NCBI GenBank assembly: GCA_946478235.1
Contig: CAMLBF010000001.1
Span: 248,001-312,000 of the forward strand
Direction: 5' to 3'
DNA from: an uncultured Bartonella sp.
Lineage (GTDB): Bacteria > Pseudomonadota > Alphaproteobacteria > Rhizobiales > Rhizobiaceae
DNA: 64,000 bases
Under the pieces are notes generated by a model. The model searched no databases. It had not been told where the DNA came from and saw only the letters and a program-made list of their open reading frames with translations. This document shows positions 30,512-38,880 of this stretch, piece by piece. Each line of letters begins with the position of its first letter. Positions within the stretch are counted from its first letter, which is position 1. Position numbers and translations under genes: made by a program.

Positions 30512-31405
30512 CTAGGACAGCTTAGTTAGCAAAAGTTGTTTCACAACTTTCGATATTTCCTCGCGCAAAATTCTTTCGACAAGAACGGGCAATTGTTTAT
30601 CAAGCCAAGTTGCCAATGCCGGACGCAATTCTTGCCCAGCGATAGCTTCGGTTTTTTCCAACAGATCCGAAACCTTGTTTTGAACGGTCGCCTTCACATC
30701 TGCGAAATATTCTTTATTTTGAATAGTTGGCCTACCTTCACTATTCATTTGATTTGTTTTTACAGAATTATACGTTTTTACAGCTTCCGCCGCTCTTCCC
30801 TCTTGAGTTGAAGAGTTATTGAAAAAATGAACAACTTCCTCTGTCGGTTTGATCGCAGGTTGAAATGCTTTGTTAAATGTACCTGTTTGCGAAAATTGTT
30901 CGTTATAAGCCTGCTGAGGGACAGCTTTATTGGCTGCCAAATTGGTTGGCTGCGTATCAGCACGATTTGTTGTCAATCCAATTCTTTTTGCCAATGCCTG
31001 CATCGCATCATCCACTGTGACCGATTTTTGTTGTGAAAAATCAGTCTGTTGAGCGAACTGTGAATTAGGCTGCTGCGCAAACCGAAAATTGGACTGTTGT
31101 GCGAGCTGCGAATTAGGTTGTTGTGCAAACTGCGAACTGGACTGTTGTGCGAGCTGAGAATTAGACTGTTGCGCAAACTGCGAACTGGACTGTTGCGCAA
31201 AACGCGAATTGGTTTGTGCACGACTAACTGGTTCGCTATTGGCCGGCTGAGAAACAACCGATTGAGTACCGACTTGACGAACCCTATTATTTGGAGCAGC
31301 AGACACCTGATTGGCTTGCGCGGTATTTTCTTCTATAATCTCACGGATAGAATTCAATATCTCATCCATTGTAGGTTCACGCAACGCATTGGAACTTTGT
31401 GCCAT
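30512..31405 (-). CDS. popZ: PopZ-like polar organising protein (DUF2497) with octapeptide repeats
   Basis: Alphaproteobacterial cell-pole scaffold that anchors the chromosome origin region. From the ATG at 31405 it has 297 residues. The N-terminal helix REPTMDEILNSIREIIEEN (9-27) and the C-terminal oligomerisation region (LRPALATWLDKQLPVLVERI, followed by REEISKVVKQL) are the two conserved PopZ parts. Between them lies a Gln/Ser-rich linker with seven octapeptides of type xxSQ(F/L)AQQ at residues 65-120, unlike the acidic proline-rich linker known in Caulobacter PopZ. An upstream start at 31465 is not family-like. Confidence 0.87.
   Translation of the reverse strand: MAQSSNALREPTMDEILNSIREIIEENTAQANQVSAAPNNRVRQVGTQSVVSQPANSEPVSRAQTNSRFAQQSSSQFAQQSNSQLAQQSSSQFAQQPNSQLAQQSNFRFAQQPNSQFAQQTDFSQQKSVTVDDAMQALAKRIGLTTNRADTQPTNLAANKAVPQQAYNEQFSQTGTFNKAFQPAIKPTEEVVHFFNNSSTQEGRAAEAVKTYNSVKTNQMNSEGRPTIQNKEYFADVKATVQNKVSDLLEKTEAIAGQELRPALATWLDKQLPVLVERILREEISKVVKQLLLTKLS
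31046..31213 (-). repeat. 24-bp coding tandem repeats in popZ
   Basis: Seven in-frame units of 24 bases encode the octapeptides TNSRFAQQ, SSSQFAQQ, SNSQLAQQ, SSSQFAQQ, PNSQLAQQ, SNFRFAQQ and PNSQFAQQ. The DNA copies are near-identical (for example recurring TTGCGCAAACTG/TTGTGCGAGCTG on plus). Slippage could change the copy number between strains. Confidence 0.9.
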
Positions 31406-31623
31406 ACCGATAACCTTATTTGCCAGCAAACAATCAATAAAATAGTACTTAATCCTACCAAACACATTTCATCTTAGAAATGGATGACAATAAGTCAGGC
31501 AAAACTACACACAGATTTTTGTCATATCTATAATGGTTAAAATATATTTAAACAAACTAAAAATAGTTGTATTTTTCACTCTATACACAAGTTGTGAAAT
31601 TAATTGTTAAATTGAACACTTAA

Positions 31624-31659
31624 AATAAAAGCGCACTGGAAAACCAATGCGCTTTTATT
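31624..31659 (-). terminator. Terminator of the tolC-like gene
   Basis: AATAAAAGCGCA (31624-31635) and TGCGCTTTTATT (31648-31659) pair perfectly over 12 bp around a 12-base loop, about 40 bases after the minus-strand stop at 31701. The minus-strand RNA ends the stem in CUUUUAUU. Confidence 0.85.
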
Positions 31660-31700
31660 GATTCTATATGTAAACTGAATTGATCAGTAAGAATCAAAAA

Positions 31701-33074
31701 TTACCGACCATCTGGTGTACGAACACCAATCCATTTATTTTTTACAGCCTTGTTATGTTCTTCAGGATCGTATTTTACGACTTTCAAACCAAGGCGGTCT
31801 GCTGTCATTTTTCCTATTGCAGACTGTACATTATAGCTTGCAACAACAACGTTACGCTCTGCTGTTACCAAAGAAATTTGCGCATTGATCAACTGGGTAC
31901 GTGAATTCAACACGTCCAAAGTTGTTGCCTGTCCTACGCGGTTTTCCTGAATGCGTCCATCGAGAGCGATTTCAGCTGCACGCACACTATCGCGATAAGC
32001 AACAACTGATGCTTTGGCCCCTTGCAACTGTGACCAAGAAGATGACATGTTCTCACGAACGCTATCCTGAGCCAAATCAAGCTCGATACGTGCTTTACCC
32101 AATTGTTCTTTCGACTGTCTAATCTGTGCAGATGTTCTACCACCTTGATAAATTGGCACATTTACCGAAACACCGACAGAATTCGAACGACCACCATCAC
32201 CTGGACCATTATAGATCTGGTTATAAGATGTGCTGGCTGATAGATCGACCTGCGGCAATAAGGCACCTTCTTTAGCCTTAACATTATAGGAGCTCGCATC
32301 AATCAGATATTTGGAATATAAAATTGCAGGATGCGACGCTGCACCAATTTTATATCCTGCATCAGGAGTTGCAGGGATTTCCTTGGCAACTGGAGGTCGT
32401 TCCAATTTATCAGGATCAGCACCAATAACCTGACGATAAACAGCTTCAGCAGATTTCACATCTGCCCGCGCAAGACTTAATTCTGATACAGCTACCGACC
32501 GCGCAGCCTCTGACTGTGCAAGATCTGTTCTCGTCCCTTCACCAACATCAAGCTTAGCTTTGTCAGCACGTACTTGCTCTTCCAAAGCTGCAAGATTTTG
32601 CCGACGCAATTCTGCGATCCGACGATATTGATAGACATCGGCATAGGCTGTAGCTGCATTTACCAACATATTTTGCTCGGTATTGCGCAAATATTCCCGT
32701 TGGGCTTGTGCTTTTACTTCTGCCGAAGCAACAGTATTCTTAGTTACAAAGCCATCAAAAACTTTTTGGCTTAACTGCACCCCTAACGACCCAGTTGTCG
32801 TATAATATGTTGTTGCGGCACTACGTCCACGTGCATAAGTACCAAAACCTTCAATCTGTGGACGGAAATTCGATTTAGCAATCGCGATATCTTCATCAAG
32901 AATTCTTGAATTAGCACGCTCGCTATTAATATTGCCGTTGTTTGTGTATGCCTTGGCGAGTGCCCCCATCAATGTCTCAGCATGGACTGGTATCGACGCA
33001 AAAACAGCACCTGATAGCAGCAGAGCCGACATAAGAGCCTTTTTTGTTTTCACCACAGCTACACCTCTATTCAT
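31701..33074 (-). CDS. TolC-family outer membrane efflux protein (BepC-like)
   Basis: Trimeric outer-membrane channel for type I secretion or RND efflux, 457 residues. Residues 1-32 form the signal peptide (MNRGVAVVKTKKALMSALLL...VHA). Two OEP repeats are seen: the first with TYARGRSAATTYYTTTGSLG and QKVFDGF, the second with SVNVPIYQGGRTSAQIRQSK. Long helical stretches rich in Gln, Ala and Glu give the coiled-coil barrel. In Brucella the similar BepC serves drug efflux; the partner pump is not in the window. Single gene with its own terminator. Confidence 0.92.
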   Translation of the reverse strand: MNRGVAVVKTKKALMSALLLSGAVFASIPVHAETLMGALAKAYTNNGNINSERANSRILDEDIAIAKSNFRPQIEGFGTYARGRSAATTYYTTTGSLGVQLSQKVFDGFVTKNTVASAEVKAQAQREYLRNTEQNMLVNAATAYADVYQYRRIAELRRQNLAALEEQVRADKAKLDVGEGTRTDLAQSEAARSVAVSELSLARADVKSAEAVYRQVIGADPDKLERPPVAKEIPATPDAGYKIGAASHPAILYSKYLIDASSYNVKAKEGALLPQVDLSASTSYNQIYNGPGDGGRSNSVGVSVNVPIYQGGRTSAQIRQSKEQLGKARIELDLAQDSVRENMSSSWSQLQGAKASVVAYRDSVRAAEIALDGRIQENRVGQATTLDVLNSRTQLINAQISLVTAERNVVVASYNVQSAIGKMTADRLGLKVVKYDPEEHNKAVKNKWIGVRTPDGR

Positions 33075-33207
33075 TACTTTTAAACTATTCTGCCCTACAA
33101 TGATTGGGCAGATTACTAATTACTCAACCAGATAAAAATTGCAATGCACCGTTAGATTAAAAATCACAACGTTGCAGATACGCAACCTTTTTCTTTACCC
33201 TTGTCTA

Positions 33208-33882
33208 TTAAAATACAAATTGCGGCGGTTTCGAGAAACCTTCAAGAGGTTTAACCGCTAGATTAAAGACACGTCTTGCCGAAACAAAACCATCTTCTTT
33301 CAAATAAACACGCGCAACTGCAGCGTTACCCTGTCCTTCCGCAACCACCAAACGTCCACCTTCACGCAATTGCGCTAAAAGTGCTTCGGGCACAAAATCC
33401 ACAGAACCTTCAAGCAGAATCACATCATAAGGCCCTTCTGAAGCGTACCCTTTTTCCAACGAACCTGTAACGACAACAACATTATCACAATTTGTTGCAC
33501 GCAAATTATCGCTGGCTGTCGCAGCAAGTGTACTATCACTTTCCAGTGCAATAACGGAAGCAGCCAATTTGGACATTAAAGCCGCACTGTAACCAGTCGC
33601 AGCGCCAATATCCAATACGACATCTTCAGTCTTGATATCAGCAGCCTGCAAAAGCTTTGCCAAAGCAGCTGGCTTTAGCAAATAACGGCCAACACCATCA
33701 CTTTTCTCAGGTGAAACTGGCAATGCCTCATCTATATAACTGATCTCACGCAATTTCTCTGGAACAAATTGCTCTCTTGGAACCGTTAAAAATGCCTCGA
33801 GGACCGACAGCTTTGTGACATCAACAGTACGAATCTGACTATCAACCATTTTACGCCGAAGCGTTGCAAAATCTGCTACCAT
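33208..33882 (-). CDS. PCMT-family protein-L-isoaspartate O-methyltransferase-like protein
   Basis: Predicted SAM-dependent methyltransferase of 224 residues. The SAM motif I is VLDIGAATGYSAALMS and motif post-I ends in ALESD; RRKMVDSQIRT and LEAFLTVPREQFVP at the N-terminus match the PCMT family. In Rhizobiales this shorter relative commonly sits beside the tolC-like gene, as here, 133 bases upstream of it on the same strand. Activity on isoaspartyl residues is uncertain because the usual substrate-binding SQP motif is replaced by RYLLKPAALAKL. Confidence 0.85.
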   Translation of the reverse strand: MVADFATLRRKMVDSQIRTVDVTKLSVLEAFLTVPREQFVPEKLREISYIDEALPVSPEKSDGVGRYLLKPAALAKLLQAADIKTEDVVLDIGAATGYSAALMSKLAASVIALESDSTLAATASDNLRATNCDNVVVVTGSLEKGYASEGPYDVILLEGSVDFVPEALLAQLREGGRLVVAEGQGNAAVARVYLKEDGFVSARRVFNLAVKPLEGFSKPPQFVF

Positions 33883-34087
33883 GACCAGACCTTCCTCTTA
33901 GCACTCTATGTTATCCGAATGTACACCAAAGATACATATATCCATTAGGTGTCGCAAAAAACAGAATAACAGTCAATTACCTGATTATCTAATATGATTG
34001 ACGTTTTCAGAAAAGCACTAAACGACACAATACACAGTATATCACTGTGTTGTAACGATACAATCTTAACAATAAGGCTGAATTTAT

Positions 34088-34161
34088 TGGAGGCCTCGCC
34101 CGGAATCGAACCGGGTTACAAGGATTTGCAGTCCTCTGCGTAACCATTCCGCCACGAGGCC
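34088..34161 (-). tRNA. tRNA-Cys (GCA)
   Basis: A 74-base cloverleaf with encoded CCA. Acceptor stem GGCCTCG/CGAGGCC, anticodon loop CTGCAAA with anticodon GCA, T arm CCCGGTTCGATTCCGGG, discriminator U as required for tRNA-Cys. Confidence 0.96.
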
Positions 34162-34181
34162 TCAACTTTGGTCTAATGGCG

Positions 34182-34210
34182 TGAATAAGTGAACACGACG
34201 CGAACGTCAA
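34182..34210 (-). promoter_or_regulatory. Promoter of tRNA-Cys
   Basis: On the minus strand TTGACG (34205-34210) and TATTCA (34182-34187) are 17 bases apart, about 20 bases before the mature tRNA 5' end. Confidence 0.6.
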
Positions 34211-34543
34211 GATGTTCAATCAAATGTTTAGATTATTTTTCTTTTTTTAAACACTTTAAAACAGGATAACACGCAAAAAGCATAATTGGTGCAGCCATCA
34301 AATAATTGGTGCAGCCATCATACTGGAACAAAACAACACAACCGCTTTCTGTTATTTTGAATAAACCAAATTAGATTCATTTATCTCGCTAAATTGCGAA
34401 CTATTCAGGTATCATTGGTCAACAACTGAGCACTTGCTTCAAAAACTAAAAATTATTTATATTTTTCAACAGGTAAAACAAAAAGTCAGGCTTTGTTATT
34501 GTATGGTTTGCAATTTTTTTTACAAAAAAATGAAATTACCCCT
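34211..34543. other. Gap between tRNA-Cys and tRNA-Asn with a short duplication
   Basis: No gene is seen. At 34282-34320 a 20-base unit beginning ATAATTGGTGCAGCCATCA occurs twice in direct tandem. The rest is AT-rich. Confidence 0.6.
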
Positions 34544-34572
34544 TTGCAAATCATATTTTCATTTGCTATAGC
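34544..34572 (+). promoter_or_regulatory. Promoter of tRNA-Asn
   Basis: TTGCAA (34544-34549) and TATAGC (34567-34572) with a 17-base spacer, 28 bases before the tRNA 5' end. Confidence 0.6.
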
Positions 34573-34599
34573 GCATCAGCGTTAAGCAATGAGCACTGT

Positions 34600-34674
34600 T
34601 CCCCGGTAGCTCAGTGGTAGAGCAACCGGCTGTTAACCGGTTGGTCGCTGGTTCGAATCCGGCCCGGGGAGCCA
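34600..34674 (+). tRNA. tRNA-Asn (GTT)
   Basis: A 75-base cloverleaf with encoded CCA. Acceptor TCCCCGG/CCGGGGA, anticodon stem ACCGG/CCGGT with loop CTGTTAA giving GTT, T arm GCTGGTTCGAATCCGGC, discriminator G. Confidence 0.97.
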
Positions 34675-34958
34675 CTTAATCCTAAAATATTTGGCCTTTT
34701 ACCTTTGTTGGGTATTATTGGCGTTCTGGCAACTTTCGCAAATTAATCCGCGTTGCTAAAAACTATTCCCATGTACAGAAATTGATACATTTGCCTTGGT
34801 ATGCACATGCATTTGCTTTCATAAGCACAAAATATCATCGGTTCACCGATAAGAGATCTCTATTATTCAGCAATTCATGACTGTTGAGACTGGCAATCCC
34901 AAGGAAGGGCAAGTTTAGCTCGGATTCTTATAGTGAATATCGCCTTGCTGCTTAAGGT

Positions 34959-35495
34959 CTATTCCCAGCGTTCTATAAAAACATCATCAAAACTGACTGA
35001 TTCAAAACCACATTTCTGATAAAGCTGCAAGGCTCTCGGGCTATCTAAAGTATTCGTTTGGATAACCACTTTTTCAGGATCATTGTTCCATGCCGCAGAT
35101 AAGACTTCGCTGAAAAAGAATCGCGATAATCTCATCCCCTGATAATCGGGTACTAAACCAAAATAAACGATTTCAACCGTATCGGGAAGTTTTGCTAAAT
35201 TGGTTTCAGCCAAACCGGCAGGGCAACCATCGACATAAAGTAGATGGATATAGGTACCATCAGAATGAATGAGTTCAGCTAAAGAAGAATCATCCATTTT
35301 GCGACGGACATTCCAATGATGTTCTTTACCAATCTGTTCATAGAGGTAACGATAGTAGTGAACCGGCATATTGGAAGCACGCATGATAGCAAGACGCATA
35401 TTGATAGGTGCCGTCACATCAAGTTGTGGACGCCGCCGCATTTCAAGGTGGGTAACGCGCGCTTTCAGGAATTCCGGCATTTTATTTGTCTTCAT
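34959..35495 (-). CDS. GNAT-family N-acetyltransferase
   Basis: Predicted cytosolic acetyltransferase of about 178 residues; substrate unknown. The acetyl-CoA-binding motif A is VPDYQGMRLSRFFFSEVLS and motif B is near LDSPRALQLYQKCGFESVSF. The ATG at 35495 lies 14 bases inside the end of the upstream sulfurtransferase gene and has AAAGGCG six bases before it; starts at 35501 and 35480 are alternatives. The overlap implies translational coupling with the sulfurtransferase. Confidence 0.85.
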   Translation of the reverse strand: MKTNKMPEFLKARVTHLEMRRRPQLDVTAPINMRLAIMRASNMPVHYYRYLYEQIGKEHHWNVRRKMDDSSLAELIHSDGTYIHLLYVDGCPAGLAETNLAKLPDTVEIVYFGLVPDYQGMRLSRFFFSEVLSAAWNNDPEKVVIQTNTLDSPRALQLYQKCGFESVSFDDVFIERWE

Positions 35496-36345
35496 TTTCA
35501 TCGCCTTTAATAACCGGCGTATCAGTTTTTGACCCCCATTCACTCCACGAGCCATCATACAGCCTTACATGTTTGTTTCCTAGTGATTCTAGCGCAAGTG
35601 CTAACACTGCCGCCGTTACCCCCGACCCACATGTTGTCGTAACAGGTTCATTGACATCAATACCAGCACGCGAGAAAATCTCTTTTATGGTGGTTAAATT
35701 TTTTAAATTCCCACCCTCCGACATCAATGTAGCCGGAACACTGCATGCACCCGGCATATGACCAGAACGCATACCAGGCCTCGGTTCGGCTTGTTCACCA
35801 GTAAATCTTTTATATCCTCTGGCATCAGCTAGTTGCGTTGATCTACCATCAACAATTGATCGCATCTCATCAAAGAAAACGACTTTGTCATGATGAAAGT
35901 TTGCAACGAATCTCACCGGTTTGATGGCGGTTATTTCATCTGTTGTCGGGCGTCCTTCTTCTTTCCAACGATCATAACCACCGTTCAATATAAATACATT
36001 GTCTGCACCCATGGTTTTAAGCATCCACCATACCCGGGGCGCCGAAAAAAAGCCCACACCATCATAAACGACAATGGTGTCCTGAACACTTATTCCCAAA
36101 TCACCTACCTGCTGCGAAAACTGATTTGGATCGGGTAACGTGTGTGGCAAACCACTTTTCTGATCGCAGATAACATCGTGATCAAAAAAAACTGCCCCCG
36201 GTATATGTGATTGTTCATATTCTTTTTTGGCGTCGCGATTTGCCGCAGGCAAATACCAAGAGCCATCAATGATTGACACCCCCTCTTTGCCAATATTCTT
36301 TTGCAACCAATCTGCATCTACTATGAAACGGCTTGTGTCATTCAT
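35482..36345 (-). CDS. sseA: 3-mercaptopyruvate sulfurtransferase
   Basis: Two-domain rhodanese transferring sulfur from 3-mercaptopyruvate (or thiosulfate) to thiols, 287 residues from the ATG at 36345, which has GAGGTG upstream. The first domain has the inactive-domain features DGSWYLP and HIPGAVFFDHD; the second carries the active-site Cys239 in CGSGVTA, the loop that favours mercaptopyruvate over thiosulfate (CRKGVT). GHMPGACSVP and LYDGSWSEWG are family blocks. The downstream GNAT gene overlaps its end. Confidence 0.93.
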   Translation of the reverse strand: MNDTSRFIVDADWLQKNIGKEGVSIIDGSWYLPAANRDAKKEYEQSHIPGAVFFDHDVICDQKSGLPHTLPDPNQFSQQVGDLGISVQDTIVVYDGVGFFSAPRVWWMLKTMGADNVFILNGGYDRWKEEGRPTTDEITAIKPVRFVANFHHDKVVFFDEMRSIVDGRSTQLADARGYKRFTGEQAEPRPGMRSGHMPGACSVPATLMSEGGNLKNLTTIKEIFSRAGIDVNEPVTTTCGSGVTAAVLALALESLGNKHVRLYDGSWSEWGSKTDTPVIKGDENEDK

Positions 36346-36477
36346 CGTCAGCACCTCAATTTACATTGATTAAAAATATGACGCTTCCATACTGTTTAGT
36401 ACATCAGTATCGATTTGATCATATCAATCTCTCATATTGAAGCAATTCATTTCCGAGTGACATTTGAACAGTGCTAA

Positions 36478-36513
36478 AGAAAAACCGGAGCGTAGAAAAA
36501 TCCACCCTCCGGT
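36478..36513 (-). terminator. Terminator after the DEAD-box helicase gene
   Basis: ACCGGAG (36484-36490) pairs with CTCCGGT (36507-36513) around a 16-base loop; the minus strand continues as TTTTTCTTT. It lies about 110 bases after the helicase stop. Confidence 0.75.
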
Positions 36514-36623
36514 ATTCAATCATGTGTTTTTCCTATCAATGCGATGCAGGAATATCCTGTAACTACCGTACAGGAACATCTTGCCTATCGGGCGTGTGAT
36601 AGAATTTTTATACGAGCCTAACC

Positions 36624-38009
36624 TTACGCAGCCCTTTTCACCGATTTACGAAACCGTATCGGCTTTTTGCGATTGGGTGTATTCCGCGCCTTTTTAGGAC
36701 GCTCGAAGCTTCTCGTCGTCTCTTTATCTTGCGCAGGCTTATTCTTATCTGTTCTGAACTTTGGGCGTTTTGGGCGATTGGTATTTCTACCTTTACGTTT
36801 AACGTCACCTTTTTCAATCTCTACAGTTTCTGTTTTTACCTGTTTGGCAGGATAAGGACCAAATTGTGGTGGAATATCCTCATGCGGTATCTTCATGCGA
36901 ATGACCCGCTCAACCCCTTTTAACCGAGCACGCTCTAAACTCTCGTCATAAAGGGTTATTGCTTCACCATGAGCACCATTGCGCCCTGTGCGCCCAATTC
37001 TATGGACATAACTTTCAGCTTCATCAGGTAACTCATAATTTATCACATGGCTAACACCAGGAACATCGATACCACGCGCTGCAATATCTGTTGCCACCAG
37101 CACACGCACCGAACCATCACGAAAACCTTTTAACGCCCGCTGTCGTGCATTTTGTGATTTGTTGCCATGAATTGCAGCGACTGGATAGTTGACCTTTTCA
37201 AGATTTCGCGTCACCGCATCGGCACCATGCTTGGTTCTTGTAAACACAATTACCGATGAAAAAGCAGGATTTGTCAAAAGTTTGTTAAGCACATCCTTTT
37301 TTTCCCGACGATTTACCTTGAACAATTTCTGTCCGATTTCTGCAGCGGTTGTTCCTTGCACCGCAACTTCAACACGCACAGGATCATCAAGCAGACTTTC
37401 AGCCAAAGAAGCTATTTCCTTTGGCATTGTTGCAGAAAACAAAGCAGTTTGCCGTTTGGGATGAACGAGTTTGGCAATTTGGCGGACATCCTTGATGAAT
37501 CCCATGTCCAACATACGATCTGCTTCATCGAGAATGAGAAATTGTGTTTTTGACAAATCAACACACTTTTCACGAACGAGATCCATTAAGCGTCCTGGTG
37601 TTGCAATTAATATATCAACCCCCGAAGCCATCCGTTTAACTTGTCCTGCCCGAGAGACACCGCCCAAAATTAGGCAAGTAGACAAATGGGATCCTTTAGA
37701 TGCCATGCGAATAGCATCTTCAATCTGAACGGCTAATTCGCGCGTAGGCGCCAAGATCAAAGCGCGCGCGGTCTTTGCAAACCGTCTATCACCCATCGTC
37801 ACGATATGCGACAAAATAGGCAAACTGAAAGCCAGCGTTTTACCAGAACCTGTCTGGGCAATTCCCAGAATGTCTTCACCATTCAACATTGCGGGAATAG
37901 CTCCTTGTTGAATTGGTTTCGGTTCTGTCATTCCAGCAGCGATGAGATTTTTAGCGAGTATTGTAGGGATACCGAGTGCTTCAAAAGCATTTAACTTGTT
38001 TTGTTTCAA
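36624..38009 (-). CDS. DEAD-box ATP-dependent RNA helicase (RhlE-like)
   Basis: RNA helicase for ribosome assembly or RNA turnover, 461 residues from a TTG at 38009 (MKQNKLNAFEALGIPTILAK), chosen because AGGGAAAGA lies 8 bases upstream and no ATG fits. All motifs are present: Q motif (GMTEPKPIQ), I AQTGSGKT, Ia PTRELA, Ib TPGRL, II DEAD, III SAT, V ARGIDV, VI HRIGRTGR. After residue about 370 a basic, lysine/arginine-rich tail (KGRNTNRPKRPKFRTDKNK) likely binds RNA. RhlE is the nearest subgroup, by inference. Confidence 0.93.
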   Translation of the reverse strand: MKQNKLNAFEALGIPTILAKNLIAAGMTEPKPIQQGAIPAMLNGEDILGIAQTGSGKTLAFSLPILSHIVTMGDRRFAKTARALILAPTRELAVQIEDAIRMASKGSHLSTCLILGGVSRAGQVKRMASGVDILIATPGRLMDLVREKCVDLSKTQFLILDEADRMLDMGFIKDVRQIAKLVHPKRQTALFSATMPKEIASLAESLLDDPVRVEVAVQGTTAAEIGQKLFKVNRREKKDVLNKLLTNPAFSSVIVFTRTKHGADAVTRNLEKVNYPVAAIHGNKSQNARQRALKGFRDGSVRVLVATDIAARGIDVPGVSHVINYELPDEAESYVHRIGRTGRNGAHGEAITLYDESLERARLKGVERVIRMKIPHEDIPPQFGPYPAKQVKTETVEIEKGDVKRKGRNTNRPKRPKFRTDKNKPAQDKETTRSFERPKKARNTPNRKKPIRFRKSVKRAA

Positions 38010-38319
38010 AATATATTCTTTCCCTGCCAACAATCATGCATAGCAGGATTAACTGGTTAGCACTTCGCGCAATGGAAGCACTAAAATGATATAATTGGAC
38101 GAAACGCTTGTAGACGAAAGTCTAGATAGCGACTTGCGCGGCCAGTGAAAACCTAATTTCTAGGTTAATGACGCTACAAAGTCTGCATTTCAGAAAGTTG
38201 ATACGACAACCCAAGCGCCTGAATAGGCTTATCTGCCATTATAATAAAAAATGCAACAGAAATAATCCATGTCTTGCTACACATTATAACGATATGAAAC
38301 CTGATAAGGCTTTAAATAC

Positions 38320-38850
38320 TTATTTACGGGTAACTTTTGCAGGCGGAATATTTACATTTTGAAAAGCTGGATAAATTTCCTGAAACACTGGATTCTGGAT
38401 GGTTTTTTGACCACCGTATATCAGATGCCATTTGGTATTATCCATGATTGCTAAAGTCTGGTACTCAATAACCGCATCTTTTGTTTCAACCCGCGTTGGC
38501 ACCAAAGCATAGGCAACACCTTTATCTGTCTGGTGATATTCTATTTTACTTGCATCAAGATGATAGGCGCCGACAGGCAATGCCGAAAACTGACTTTCCA
38601 ATTGCTTTACCAAATCTTTTTTCAGATCAGCTTCGGTTGTCTTCAACCTGACCGCCATTTCCTTATAGAGGCGATCAGGCATATTATTGGCAATCATACC
38701 CATATTTTTCTGCTGAGCAGCATTGTTGAGTTCATCAACGAGACCATTTAACTCGGTCTTTTGAATCGTATCCGGTTCAGCCGCATAACTAGCCGTTATA
38801 TTGGCAACAGATAAGGACATTAAAAAAACCAATGATAAAAACAATCTCAT
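38320..38850 (-). CDS. Secreted protein of unknown function
   Basis: A 176-residue protein with a clean signal peptide (1-23, MRLFLSLVFLMSLSVANITA...) and a mature part with alpha then beta character. The end WHLIYGGQKTIQNPVFQEIY recalls NTF2-like folds, but this is only an impression. It starts 30 bases after the ilvA stop on the same strand, so it is probably co-transcribed; no functional link to isoleucine synthesis is evident. Confidence 0.8.
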   Translation of the reverse strand: MRLFLSLVFLMSLSVANITASYAAEPDTIQKTELNGLVDELNNAAQQKNMGMIANNMPDRLYKEMAVRLKTTEADLKKDLVKQLESQFSALPVGAYHLDASKIEYHQTDKGVAYALVPTRVETKDAVIEYQTLAIMDNTKWHLIYGGQKTIQNPVFQEIYPAFQNVNIPPAKVTRK

Positions 38851-38880
38851 AGGATGTACTCTTTCTAAACGTAAATTGGA

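Noticed and set aside
34007-34219. 70-codon frame overlapping tRNA-Cys
   Set aside because: It reads through the tRNA gene and its promoter, so it is not a protein gene.
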